Below, in pieces: positions 36,427-45,604 of a stretch of 64,000 bases of DNA (position 1 is the first letter of the stretch; each line of letters opens with the position of its first letter). Source of the DNA: G965115915 sp965115915 (lineage in GTDB: Bacteria > Pseudomonadota > Gammaproteobacteria > Eutrophobiales > Eutrophobiaceae). Below the pieces are notes generated by a model, which saw nothing but the letters and a program-made list of their open reading frames with translations, searched no databases and was not told the origin of the DNA. The position numbers and the translations under genes are program-made. The stretch spans positions 1,364,001-1,428,000 of the forward strand of contig OZ220483.1 of assembly GCA_965115915.1 (NCBI GenBank). Reading direction: 5' to 3'.

Positions 36427-39018
36427 TTGTCAGTATGCTCGACAACCAAGTCTCCTTCGACGAATAATGTGGACGAAGCCGCAATCTATCGGTCCGCGCT
36501 GGGCGAGATGAAGCGGCCAGACCCATGGCAGCAAGAACTCATGAAAAACGAGTGGCCGCAGGTTTTGGTCGCACCTACCGGTTCGGGAAAGACTGCTGCC
36601 GTCACGCTTGGATGGGCTGCACACCGACTACGATCACCCGACACGACACCGCGCCGTCTGGTGTGGTGTCTTCCCATGCGAACCCTGGTCGATCAGACTG
36701 CAGAAGCCGTCAGAGATTGGTTCACAAAGCTGGCGGCAGAGGCAAACAGCGTTTCCAGGCTGCCCGGGCCAGAGGATGTTCATGTCCTTATGGGCGGCGT
36801 TGAGGCAGGCAAATGGGTTGAGAATCCAGAACGCTCAGCAGTGCTCGTCGGCACCCAGGACATGCTTCTCAGCCGTGCGCTAATGCGCGGCTACGCCGCC
36901 TCGCGAGCCCGATGGCCGATGGAGTTCGCGCTGCTTCACAACGACGCTCAGTGGGTTTTCGATGAAGTCCAACTCATGGGGGCAGGTCGCGCCACCTCGG
37001 CGCAGCTCGAAGCCTTTCGTCGACATGAGGCCACACATGCGGATCGTCCGAAGGATCATTCCGCCCGTAGCCTATGGATTTCCGCCACCCTTGATCCGGT
37101 CTGGCTCGAGACCGTGGATCATGCCAAGCCGCCGCCCCGATCCGTGATGCGAGTCGATACAAAAGCCGCGGCAGACAAGCGGCTCGCACGTCTCGTGAGG
37201 GCCAAGAAGACACTTCACCGTTCCAACATCGTACCAGCGTCTTCGAAGTCCGATGATCAAAAGCGCTACGTCGCAGAATTTGCGGAATCGATCCTGAAAA
37301 AACACCGCGCCGGGCACATGACCATCGTAATCGTCAATCGGGTGGCACGGGCGCAAGACCTCCATAAAGCGGTCGATCGATTGCTGCGAGAGTGGGACTC
37401 CCCACCACCAATGCTTGCCCTCGTTCACTCGCGCTTTCGTCCAGCCGAGCGTGAGCGCGAGATGAACAAGGTGCTCAACGGCAAATCAAAGGATATTATC
37501 GTGGTCGCTACGCAAGCCGTCGAAGCTGGTATCGATATCTCTGCCGCCGTACTGTTTACCGAGCTCGCACCCTGGCCGTCCCTGGTGCAGCGCTTCGGTC
37601 GTGCAAACCGGTACGCAGAACTTGACGACGGTGCCGACATTTACTGGATCGACCTGCTCGGTGAAGTGAACGAAGAAAAAACCGAGAGCAAGCTGGCGCT
37701 ACCCTACACGGTCGAGGAGTTGCGGGCGGCGCGGGAACAACTCGCGAAGCTGACCGATGCAGCCCCCGCGAATCTCCCCCCGCCGGGTGAAGTAGAACCG
37801 CCATCGCGGGTCATCCGCCGGAAAGATCTGGATGATCTCTTCGATACGGACCCGGACCTGACTGGCTTTGATGTTGATGTCTCTCCCTACATCCGCGATG
37901 CAGACGACACCGATATCCGCATTTTCTGGCGCAATCTGCGCGATGGATCCATAGAGATCGACCAGTTGCCACTCCGACCCCATGCGGGTGAACTGTGTGC
38001 TGCTCCTTTTGACCAAGCCAAAGAGTGGCTAAAGAAGGTGCAACGGAAGAATAAGAATATCGGTGATTTCATTTTCGTGCGCGACCCGCAGTGGCGGAGA
38101 GCAGAGGGACTGGCAAGCAAGGCACCGCCCGGCTGGAAACCCTTTCGGGCTGATCCTTGGCCGGGGATGTCCTTGCTCGTCGATATAAAGGCTGGTGGGT
38201 ACGATGAATCCATCGGGTTCACAGGTAATCCCGTGAACGTTCCAGCACCGATCGACGGTCCCCCGAATATTTCCTCCACTGACGCTTCTCCTACGAACAT
38301 GGACGAGGAGGGGTACGATGAAGACCCGCTTAGCGAGGCCGGCGTGCCAGTGGCACTCAGCGATCATCTCAATCATGTCGCTGAGGAGGCCGAGAAGCTA
38401 TGCCGCGTCCTCACGGTCGACGCTGAGACCCGCAAGGCCATCATACAAGCGGCCCGGTGGCACGACCTTGGGAAGGCACATGCTGTCTTCCAGGACACCA
38501 TGCGTCAAGGGCTCCCTCGGTCGGACGCCAACAAGGATATATTGTTAGCGAAAACGGTGGAAAAAAGTCTTCGTCACAGCCGCGCCTTTTTCAGGCACGA
38601 GCTTGCGTCTGCACTTGCGTTCCTTCACCACGAGCGATGGTCGCGCGATGCCGATCTCGTGGCCTATCTGATCGCTGCCCATCACGGGAAGGTTCGAATG
38701 AATCTACGTTCCTTGCCCCGCGAACGGGAACCAACGGGCAAACAATCAGGTGCTCGTTTTGCCCGTGGGGTATGGGAAGGCGATGAACTCCCCAGCGTCG
38801 ACCTGGGTGCCGACGAAAGCTATGCTGGTGGCTCTCTCACCCTGTCGATCATGGAGCTTGGCTGGGACAAAGAAACGCACGAGAGCTGGACTGAGCGTAC
38901 ACGCGATCTGCTGGAGAGATTCGGCCCCTTCCGGCTTGCCTGGATGGAGACCGTCGTCCGCATTGCCGACTGGCGAGCTTCGGCCAAAGAGCGAGGGCAC
39001 AGCTATGACAATGCCTGA
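36427..39018 (+). CDS. cas3: Cas3 helicase-nuclease of type I-G (helicase first, HD domain C-terminal)
   Basis: 863 residues from TTG 36427, which has AAGGA upstream; the first in-frame ATG is 27 codons later and would remove part of the helicase N-terminus. The SF2 helicase has Walker A LVAPTGSGKTAAV (~47-59), the DEVQ box in WVFDEVQLMG and HSRFRPAERER, and motif VI QRFGRANR. A C-terminal HD domain follows: DHLNHVAEEAEKL near 640, RWHDLGKAH near 677 and AAHHGKVRM. A C-terminal HD domain is characteristic of type I-G (formerly I-U) Cas3. It degrades target DNA recruited by the Csx17/Csb1/Csb2 complex. Confidence 0.92.
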   Translation: MSVCSTTKSPSTNNVDEAAIYRSALGEMKRPDPWQQELMKNEWPQVLVAPTGSGKTAAVTLGWAAHRLRSPDTTPRRLVWCLPMRTLVDQTAEAVRDWFTKLAAEANSVSRLPGPEDVHVLMGGVEAGKWVENPERSAVLVGTQDMLLSRALMRGYAASRARWPMEFALLHNDAQWVFDEVQLMGAGRATSAQLEAFRRHEATHADRPKDHSARSLWISATLDPVWLETVDHAKPPPRSVMRVDTKAAADKRLARLVRAKKTLHRSNIVPASSKSDDQKRYVAEFAESILKKHRAGHMTIVIVNRVARAQDLHKAVDRLLREWDSPPPMLALVHSRFRPAEREREMNKVLNGKSKDIIVVATQAVEAGIDISAAVLFTELAPWPSLVQRFGRANRYAELDDGADIYWIDLLGEVNEEKTESKLALPYTVEELRAAREQLAKLTDAAPANLPPPGEVEPPSRVIRRKDLDDLFDTDPDLTGFDVDVSPYIRDADDTDIRIFWRNLRDGSIEIDQLPLRPHAGELCAAPFDQAKEWLKKVQRKNKNIGDFIFVRDPQWRRAEGLASKAPPGWKPFRADPWPGMSLLVDIKAGGYDESIGFTGNPVNVPAPIDGPPNISSTDASPTNMDEEGYDEDPLSEAGVPVALSDHLNHVAEEAEKLCRVLTVDAETRKAIIQAARWHDLGKAHAVFQDTMRQGLPRSDANKDILLAKTVEKSLRHSRAFFRHELASALAFLHHERWSRDADLVAYLIAAHHGKVRMNLRSLPREREPTGKQSGARFARGVWEGDELPSVDLGADESYAGGSLTLSIMELGWDKETHESWTERTRDLLERFGPFRLAWMETVVRIADWRASAKERGHSYDNA

Positions 39019-41506
39019 ACCAATAGTGCTCGACGGATGCACCCCCACGCCGCTGGCGTCCTACCTGAAAGCACTCGGCATCTTACGCCTGTTATCATCA
39101 CCCACCAACAATGTCACTGGCAAGGCCGCCGACCCTTGCGTGCGGGGCTGGTGGAATAAAGAGCATTTTCATCTGGGAACAACACTCACACGCGACGATA
39201 TGCTTCGTTTCTTCCTGGAGGACTATGCACCAAGCCCGATCATTGCGCCATGGAATGGCCGTGCCGGTTTTCTTGAGGGAGAGATGCAAGAGATTTCGAA
39301 TCGAACTGGTGCCGATCTCATGCGCAAGTTCGAAACAAGCCCGGCCCCTCGTTTTGCGAACATACGTCGGACTATCGAACACTTGCGTGGCAACAATGAG
39401 CTTGTCAGACTCGACCAGCTTCGTGCGAAAAAAAAGGATCTCGAGAAAGAGATTAAAGTCACTGCGGGGGAGGAGAAAAAGTCCCTAGAGGAGGAAAAGA
39501 AAAGGATAGAGAAGGAAGAAAAGCGGTCCAAGCAGCTACTACTTCCGTCTCTACGATCAGCGACGGAGCCGGAGCATGTGACGTATATCGACGCCTGCTA
39601 TGTTCTCTCAACCGAGGAAACTCCCATGCCTTTACTCGGGTCCGGCGGCAATGATGGCAGCCGCGAATTAGGAGTCAACTTTGCGGATGCACTGTGTAAG
39701 CTGTTCGGGGTAGAAAACGGTTTTGCTACCGAGTTCGGAAAGTCTTCGCTTGATAGTGCACTCCTCGGCGGAGGCCGCTTGGATACTCGCGGAACAATGG
39801 GCCAGTTCAGTCCCGGCCAGGGTGGAAGCAATGCCACGAATGGCTTCGATGGCTCGAATCCTTTGAACCCGTGGGATGTCGTGCTGGCAATGGAGGGAAC
39901 CATTGCATTCGCTGGTGCCCTGACCCGAAGTTGGGAGGCAACGAGCGGGAGCCGAGCCTCCTTCCCGTTCACTTTTGACGCCACCGAGGCTGCTGCCGGG
40001 AACTTCTCACCTGAAGACCCGAACCGTCCTCGCGGTGAAGTCTGGGCACCACTATGGAAAAAACCCGCCACTTTTATCGAGGTCATGACCATCTTCTCGG
40101 AAGGCAGACTTACCTTGGGAGACCGCACCGTACGAACTGGCCTTGATGCCGCATGTGCTATCGCACAGATCGGAATCGCTAGGGGAATCAATAGCTTCGA
40201 ACGTTATTCCCTCATTCAACCCGACAGCAAGATGCCGTATCAGGCGACCCCTCTCGGCCGAATTGTCACACCCGACCACCCACGCCGAGACTTAACCCTT
40301 GATGTGGAAAGTGGCGGCTGGTTGAAGCAAGCACGGAAACTTACCGGAAACAGGAAAACAATGCCAAGTCGGTCTCGGCAGGCAATGCGCCGACTGGAGG
40401 ATTCACTGTTCCAGATGACAGATGTAGCTCGAGCACCTGAAGGGACTCGCAATGCACTGGTGGCCCTCGGCAACTTCGTCGACTGGCTGGCCACGAATCG
40501 GAAGATCCGTGAGGAACTGAATCCTCCACCGAGATTGTCACGGGACTGGATACACCAAGCGGATGACGGCACACCTGAATTTCGGGTCGCAGTCGCTCTC
40601 GCCAGCCTCGGCCTGCCATCATTGGGAACCTCCGACAGATCCGTGTCTGCGGTGGGAGATGGCAGCTCGGCATTGGATTCAGTGTCCGAATCGTCCGACG
40701 GGACGCAGGCGGAAGCATCCCGATCTTCTGTTGTGCCCACGCTGCCGATGGCAGCCCATTTTGTTCCGATCGACGAGGAAGGCTTTTTCAGCGGAACGCA
40801 CCTTCGCAGACTGCGGAAATGGGCGAAGAAAGACACCTTGCCCACCGTCGTCTGGGGAGCCGGAAGCCTCGTCTCGAACATGATCGCTGTCTTGGAGCGG
40901 AGAATAGTCGAAGCGACGATGCACAGGTTGCCAGACAAACCGCTCGCAGGCGCTGCCTTTGCAAGGGCCGCAGATGTGGCCGCGTTCATAGAAGGCGACT
41001 TCGACGACGCAAGATGTGCGTCGCTGCTTGCCGGCCTGGTATGGGCAACCCCAGTGCGGTTGCCGTACCGGAAACCACTTGGTGATGGTGCACCCGCCAT
41101 GGGACTGCCCTTTGCCTATGCTGCCCTGAAGCCGCTTTTTTCCCCGGATGCGGCCCTTCGGCGCATCGGAGCGCTAGACGCCGAAGCCCACCTGCCGTTG
41201 CCACCCGGGTTGCTGGCTCGCCTGCGCACAGGTGGCGACTACCGGGACGGAGGTGCTATCAACGAGGCGGTCCGTATTGCACTGACCCGTGCTCGTGCGT
41301 CGGGCCTCGCCTCCCCTTTCAATCCGGCGGGCTCGCACCGCCGCACCGCCAGTCGAATTGGTGTCGGCGTCCGGGCCGACCGTCTGGCTGCCTCGTTGCT
41401 GATCCCGATCAGCAACCATGATTTGAAGAAGCTATTCGCACGTGTCTGGCCTGATGTGCCACCCGATGATAACTTTCGAACGAAGGAGATAACCGATGCC
41501 GCTTGA
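39005..41506 (+). CDS. csx17: Csx17 (Cas8-like large subunit of type I-G)
   Basis: 833 residues from ATG 39005, overlapping the end of cas3. The N-terminus LDGCTPTPLASYLKALGILRLL is the Csx17 signature; GFDGSNPLNPWDVVLAMEG and FPFTFDATEAAAGNFSPE continue it. Csx17 is the I-G counterpart of Cas8 and is expected to read the PAM. Residues ~136-178 form a highly charged Lys/Glu helix, probably a coiled coil. It overlaps csb1 by 11 bp, so the effector genes are one operon. Confidence 0.92.
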   Translation: MTMPEPIVLDGCTPTPLASYLKALGILRLLSSPTNNVTGKAADPCVRGWWNKEHFHLGTTLTRDDMLRFFLEDYAPSPIIAPWNGRAGFLEGEMQEISNRTGADLMRKFETSPAPRFANIRRTIEHLRGNNELVRLDQLRAKKKDLEKEIKVTAGEEKKSLEEEKKRIEKEEKRSKQLLLPSLRSATEPEHVTYIDACYVLSTEETPMPLLGSGGNDGSRELGVNFADALCKLFGVENGFATEFGKSSLDSALLGGGRLDTRGTMGQFSPGQGGSNATNGFDGSNPLNPWDVVLAMEGTIAFAGALTRSWEATSGSRASFPFTFDATEAAAGNFSPEDPNRPRGEVWAPLWKKPATFIEVMTIFSEGRLTLGDRTVRTGLDAACAIAQIGIARGINSFERYSLIQPDSKMPYQATPLGRIVTPDHPRRDLTLDVESGGWLKQARKLTGNRKTMPSRSRQAMRRLEDSLFQMTDVARAPEGTRNALVALGNFVDWLATNRKIREELNPPPRLSRDWIHQADDGTPEFRVAVALASLGLPSLGTSDRSVSAVGDGSSALDSVSESSDGTQAEASRSSVVPTLPMAAHFVPIDEEGFFSGTHLRRLRKWAKKDTLPTVVWGAGSLVSNMIAVLERRIVEATMHRLPDKPLAGAAFARAADVAAFIEGDFDDARCASLLAGLVWATPVRLPYRKPLGDGAPAMGLPFAYAALKPLFSPDAALRRIGALDAEAHLPLPPGLLARLRTGGDYRDGGAINEAVRIALTRARASGLASPFNPAGSHRRTASRIGVGVRADRLAASLLIPISNHDLKKLFARVWPDVPPDDNFRTKEITDAA

Positions 41507-42455
41507 TCTGACCCTACTTGATGGCGCACCGCGCCTGCTCATGGAAGCAACACTAAAGCCTGTCCAGGGCAGCCGATTCCAACCCACCGGGTTCCCCAAT
41601 CTCGGCCATGCTGTCTACGAATCGCCGGACGGTCAGGGACGAATCGTGCTGGTGGAAAGTGCGCAGTCCATGGCGAACCGTCTGGAAGCGGTGTGCTGGG
41701 ACGAAAACGCTGACGACTGGGTCAAGCCCCTCAGGGGACTTCCGGTCGTGAAAGTAGTGGACGAGAAGAAAAATCCGCTCACCAACTCACTACTTGAAGC
41801 CCATCGCCTCAACTCACCGTATATTCTGGAAGGCAAGGATAAATCGGTCGTGGATGTGCTGAAGCAACGCCTCGCATCAATGGAAGAAGTCGGTCGCGTC
41901 GATCTGCGAGAGCTTGCGCGGGTGCTGCTGGAACTCGACACCAATGCTTTGCTTCATGGCATTTTCCTTGCCAAGAAGGAGCTCGCCGGAGGCCGGTTGC
42001 GTCTTCCGAGATCTCTCTCCGCCTTCATCGAAGCTACGAATGCGAATGTGGCGGCGAGCGGTGGCGTCAAGAACGACAGTGTCGACCCGAGCGGGGACAC
42101 GGGAAAGGGCTTCGGCAATGTCCCCTTTGCACGGGAAGAGTGGGTATCCGATCAGATCAAGGCCTTTTTCAACCTCGACCTTCGCCAGATCCGAGCGTTC
42201 GGCCTGGACGAATCGGTCGAACGAATGCTCATCGCGATTGCCCTTTTCAAGATTCAGCGCCTTCTCAGCGAGGGTCTACGGCTGCGCACCGCCTGCGACC
42301 TTGATGTTGAACAGGTCGAGGTCACCCGCCCCAACGGTTTCGTGTTGCCGAGCCTCGGCGATATTGAAGCCGAACTACCCTCTTTGATCGAAGCCGTCCA
42401 GAAAAAAGGGCTCTTCGGGGAACATCCCGAGTTGACCGTCACTTATCAAACGTAG
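41496..42455 (+). CDS. csb1: Csb1 (Cas7 backbone subunit of type I-G)
   Basis: 319 residues. The ATG at 41496 has GAAGGAG upstream inside the csx17 end. Features of the GSU0053/Csb1 family: LEATLKPVQGSRFQPTGF as EATLKPVQGSRFQPTGFPNL, LVESAQSMANRLEAVCWD, LNSPYILEG, and DTNALLHGIFLAKKELAGG. Csb1 polymerises along the crRNA spacer as the Cas7-type backbone. It lies 5 bp before csb2. Confidence 0.92.
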   Translation: MPLDLTLLDGAPRLLMEATLKPVQGSRFQPTGFPNLGHAVYESPDGQGRIVLVESAQSMANRLEAVCWDENADDWVKPLRGLPVVKVVDEKKNPLTNSLLEAHRLNSPYILEGKDKSVVDVLKQRLASMEEVGRVDLRELARVLLELDTNALLHGIFLAKKELAGGRLRLPRSLSAFIEATNANVAASGGVKNDSVDPSGDTGKGFGNVPFAREEWVSDQIKAFFNLDLRQIRAFGLDESVERMLIAIALFKIQRLLSEGLRLRTACDLDVEQVEVTRPNGFVLPSLGDIEAELPSLIEAVQKKGLFGEHPELTVTYQT

Positions 42456-42460
42456 GGAAA

Positions 42461-44113
42461 ATGTTTGCTCTGAGCTTTCGCTTTCCCGCTAGTCGCTACC
42501 ACGCGACACCCTGGGGCCGCAACGTCAACGAGGCGGATGTCGCTTGGCCGCCGGAGCCTTGGCGGCTTTTGCGTACGATTATTGCTGTGTGGTGGCGAAA
42601 AGGCAACCGCGAGCGTTGGTCGAAAGACGATCTCGCCGCCCTCATTGACGCGCTGGCTGAAGAGCCACCTGTCTACCGTCTGCCCGAAGGCGTAATCCAT
42701 GCCCACACCCGACACTACATGCCGCAGGGGAAGCTGAATCAAGGGAAAGAGAAGACGACGCTCGTCTTCGACGGCTTCGTCCACCTGCCAAAGGGGGCTG
42801 AAATCGTTGCAGCCTGGCCCGCGCTGAATCTGAGTAAGAGTTTGTTCGATCTGGCAACCGACCTTGCTGAATCCATCGGCTATCTGGGTCGGGCAGAGAG
42901 TTGGACCGAATGTCAGGCCATGGATAACTGGGTCGACGAGGCAAACTGTCGACCTGCGGGGGACGAGGATACCGGAACTGCTGTGCGTGTGCTCACGCCA
43001 CGCTCGCCGGCAACATATGCGGATGAACGAAAACGCTTGATCGCGAATGCTGAGCAGGATATGGTGGATATAAGGTCCCGACAGCAGCGTTCGTCGAAGC
43101 AACGTAGCACCCGAATCGAGACAATGTTTCGGAGCAAGACGACGGGTGTGGACACGCTGCCGGAACGACTTGTCGATGCATTGGTGCTCGACACCGCCGA
43201 TTATCAGGATCGCGGGTGGAGTCGTCCGCCGGCGGCGCACGAAGTAGTCTACATGCACCCTGCGGATGCCAGCCTTGGCGTCATCCCCCGTAGCTTCGTC
43301 AGGCGTCGCCGCGACGTCCACCGTGAAAACAGACCCACAATCGCCCGCTTTCTGGTAGCCGGACGGCCTCTTCCCCGCATTGAAGATGCCGTCAAGATTG
43401 GGGAACTCATGCGCCTCGCTACACTTGCGCAGTTCGGCTGGAAAAAGGACGAGGCGAAGGGACGCTCAATTCCATGCGCACCATGGCAGATCTCTGGACG
43501 GGGTACCGATGGCCAACCGCTGGCAGACTCTCAGCATACCCATGCCTTCTGGCTACCGGAAGATGCGGATTCGGACGGCTGGGTCGACCACATCTCGGTC
43601 TACATCAAGACTGGCATCGACAATGATGTCCGCGCTCGTCTCGACCGACTCACCCGTCTCTGGCTCGCACCGAAACAACGATCGACCGGCGACGAACCCG
43701 AGCCTGCTTCGCTGAAGGAATGGCGGCTCGCGCTGGAGGGATTCGGCTCCACGACCGACTTTGCCGGGAGTGCGCGGATATTCGGTACCGCGACCCGTTG
43801 GCGAAGTGTGACTCCGTTCCTGGCGGCCGGGCATCTGAAAGCAACCGGTTACCCAGGCGAGGTTCGCCGCCTGCTGAAGCGCCGGGGTCTGAATGCGAAC
43901 GGAGTGGAGGTCGAGGAGTTGAAGCGTATCGCCATTGGTGGAACCGAGCGGCACGCCTTGCGTTTCCATCGGTTCCGTTCCCGCAGCGGTGAAAAACAGC
44001 CCGACACTGCAGGCACCTTCCTGCGAATCACTTTCCCGAAACCATTCCCCGGCCCGCTCGCCATTGGATTCGGCAGCCACTTCGGTCTTGGGCTATTTGC
44101 CCCGGATGAATGA
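42461..44113 (+). CDS. csb2: Csb2 (Cas5-Cas6 fusion of type I-G)
   Basis: 550 residues. The N-terminal Cas5-like half begins MFALSFRFPASRYHATPWG and contains EADVAWPPEPWRLLRTI. The C-terminal Cas6-like half has QISGRGTDGQPLADSQHTHA, the FWLPEDADSDGWVDH stretch and a terminal glycine-rich GPLAIGFGSHFGLGLF. The GSU0054/Csb2 protein both caps the crRNA 5' handle (Cas5) and processes pre-crRNA (Cas6). Histidines in the QHTHAFWL stretch are plausible catalytic residues. A separate gene at 47752 copies only the C-terminal half. Confidence 0.92.
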   Translation: MFALSFRFPASRYHATPWGRNVNEADVAWPPEPWRLLRTIIAVWWRKGNRERWSKDDLAALIDALAEEPPVYRLPEGVIHAHTRHYMPQGKLNQGKEKTTLVFDGFVHLPKGAEIVAAWPALNLSKSLFDLATDLAESIGYLGRAESWTECQAMDNWVDEANCRPAGDEDTGTAVRVLTPRSPATYADERKRLIANAEQDMVDIRSRQQRSSKQRSTRIETMFRSKTTGVDTLPERLVDALVLDTADYQDRGWSRPPAAHEVVYMHPADASLGVIPRSFVRRRRDVHRENRPTIARFLVAGRPLPRIEDAVKIGELMRLATLAQFGWKKDEAKGRSIPCAPWQISGRGTDGQPLADSQHTHAFWLPEDADSDGWVDHISVYIKTGIDNDVRARLDRLTRLWLAPKQRSTGDEPEPASLKEWRLALEGFGSTTDFAGSARIFGTATRWRSVTPFLAAGHLKATGYPGEVRRLLKRRGLNANGVEVEELKRIAIGGTERHALRFHRFRSRSGEKQPDTAGTFLRITFPKPFPGPLAIGFGSHFGLGLFAPDE

Positions 44114-44272
44114 TAGGAGATCCACCAAACTCGGAGAAATGAAAGAAGCTTCGAGCACATTACAAAAAGAAAAAATTGAGCAATGAGCAACATTTCCCTT
44201 ATTTGCTATCGTCGTTTTGGGAACCTTCCTGACGACCTGTGAAACTACCCCTCCTTCCGGTTACCGCTTCTG

Positions 44273-45032
44273 CATACGATGAGGCCAGGGCACGTGCCCC
44301 GGATTATCTCATATTAACATCCACATGCGGACGTTTGATGTCGACGCTTCAATGAGGCCGGGGCACGTGCCCCGGATTATCAGGTTGTATTTTTTGCTGA
44401 CGTAAGCGTTACGTCCGCTTCAATGAGGCCGGGGCACGTGCCCCGGATTATCCGCGGATTTTCGTTACGCCGGATTCGAAGACGCAATTGCTTCAATGAG
44501 GCCGGGGCACGTGCCCCGGATTATCCCTGCGAGATGGATGAAAAGGATTGGCCGCTGGATGATGCTTCAATGAGGCCGGGGCACGTGCCCCGGATTATCC
44601 TATTAGCCGCGTGGATTCTATGCTGCTGTGGAATGCTTCAATGAGGCCGGGGCACGTGCCCCGGATTATCCTCGCCTAAAGAATTGCTGTTTTGCGAAAT
44701 TGATATGCTTCAATGAGGCCGGGGCACGTGCCCCGGATTATCGGCGCAACCTCCAACAACGACTCTAACCCATCAACGGCTTCAATGAGGCCGGGGCACG
44801 TGCCCCGGATTATCCATCGCAACCCGCCAAGACCAGCCCATCAATGCCACGCTTCAATGAGGCCGGGGCACGTGCCCCGGATTATCCGATTGATAGATGA
44901 GTGGAAAAAAGATGCAAAAATTGGCTTCAATGAGGCCGGGGCACGTGCCCCGGATTATCTCTCGATCAGATGCCATCAAATCACCCTCATCTTCATGCTT
45001 CAATGAGGCCGGGGCACGTGCCCCGGATTATC
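44273..45032 (-). CRISPR. Type I-G CRISPR array, 11 repeats and 10 spacers
   Basis: Repeats of 36 bases start at 44346, 44417, 44490, 44564, 44635, 44707, 44779, 44851, 44924 and 44997, plus a degenerate terminal copy at 44273. On the plus strand each reads GCTTCAATGAGG, the palindrome CCGGGGCACGTGCCCCGG, then ATTATC. Spacers are 35-38 bases and all differ. The functional strand is inferred as minus: the repeat then ends in ATTGAAGC, the usual 5'-handle type, and the degenerate copy is at the far (trailer) end. A promoter abuts the right-hand repeat. Ten spacers suggest modest or recent acquisition. Confidence 0.97.
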
Positions 45033-45297
45033 AGTCACTATACAACCCCTTGGCGGTCAAGACAAAATCCTGTCGCTTTCGAGCGGTTGGAAAATTTCTT
45101 CGCCGCATGGTGTGCAATCAGTTCTCCGTACAGTCTGATCATCGGGCAAAACACCAAAATATCAACCGGATGTGCAGACTCGAACGGTTCCCAGTGTTTT
45201 CCCGCACCACCTCACCGCTCGAAACTATTCGGCAGGAGTGGCATACGTCATTTTTGAAGCCAGGCATTGGTCTGTGGAATCTTCAGTGGACTGCATA
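45033..45297 (-). promoter_or_regulatory. CRISPR leader between cas2 and the array
   Basis: 265 bp without a gene, between the first repeat and the cas2 stop on the leftward strand. It is AT-richer than the flanking genes. Leader function is inferred from position next to the conserved end of the array and the array promoter. Confidence 0.7.
45037..45065 (-). promoter_or_regulatory. Sigma70-type promoter for the CRISPR array
   Basis: On the minus strand: -35 TTGTCT (45060-45065), a 17 bp spacer and -10 TATAGT (45037-45042). The -10 box ends only 4 bases before the first repeat, so transcription would start at about the second to fourth base of the repeat. Confidence 0.65.
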
Positions 45298-45591
45298 TTA
45301 TACAACGACAGCTTGGCGCTCGATCACTGAAAAGGTCTTGCCGATGCTCATGACGGCGATATCAGTCTTGTCCGCTGGTCCGATGTCGATCACCAGAACG
45401 TGGTCCTCACCCGCCTTGATGAGTTCGCGCAGCTTGGTTTCCAATTCGGCGTGGCGCCGGCGTGACAGACGGCACTGGAACACCGAAAGCTGGAGCCATT
45501 CCCCGAATCCGTGCAGGGTCTTGAAGACGCGCCGCCAACGCCGGCTGTCGGAGATGTCATAAGTAACAATGTAGGTGTGCTCGTCGCTCAT
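45298..45591 (-). CDS. cas2: Cas2
   Basis: 97 residues from ATG 45591; the longer open frame upstream lies inside cas4-cas1. It begins with a short polar stretch, then the Cas2 fold TYIVTYDISDSRRWRRVFK with the conserved Asp after beta-1, LQLSVFQCRLSRRR and VLVIDIGPADK. Cas2 bridges Cas1 dimers in the spacer-integration complex. It follows cas4-cas1 by 13 bp and reads toward the leader and array. Confidence 0.95.
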   Translation of the reverse strand: MSDEHTYIVTYDISDSRRWRRVFKTLHGFGEWLQLSVFQCRLSRRRHAELETKLRELIKAGEDHVLVIDIGPADKTDIAVMSIGKTFSVIERQAVVV

Positions 45592-45604
45592 TGTGTGCCA
45601 CCGC

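Noticed and set aside
44423..45562. Open frames reading through the CRISPR array
   Set aside because: They consist of translated repeats (MRPGHVPRII) and are artefacts of the array.
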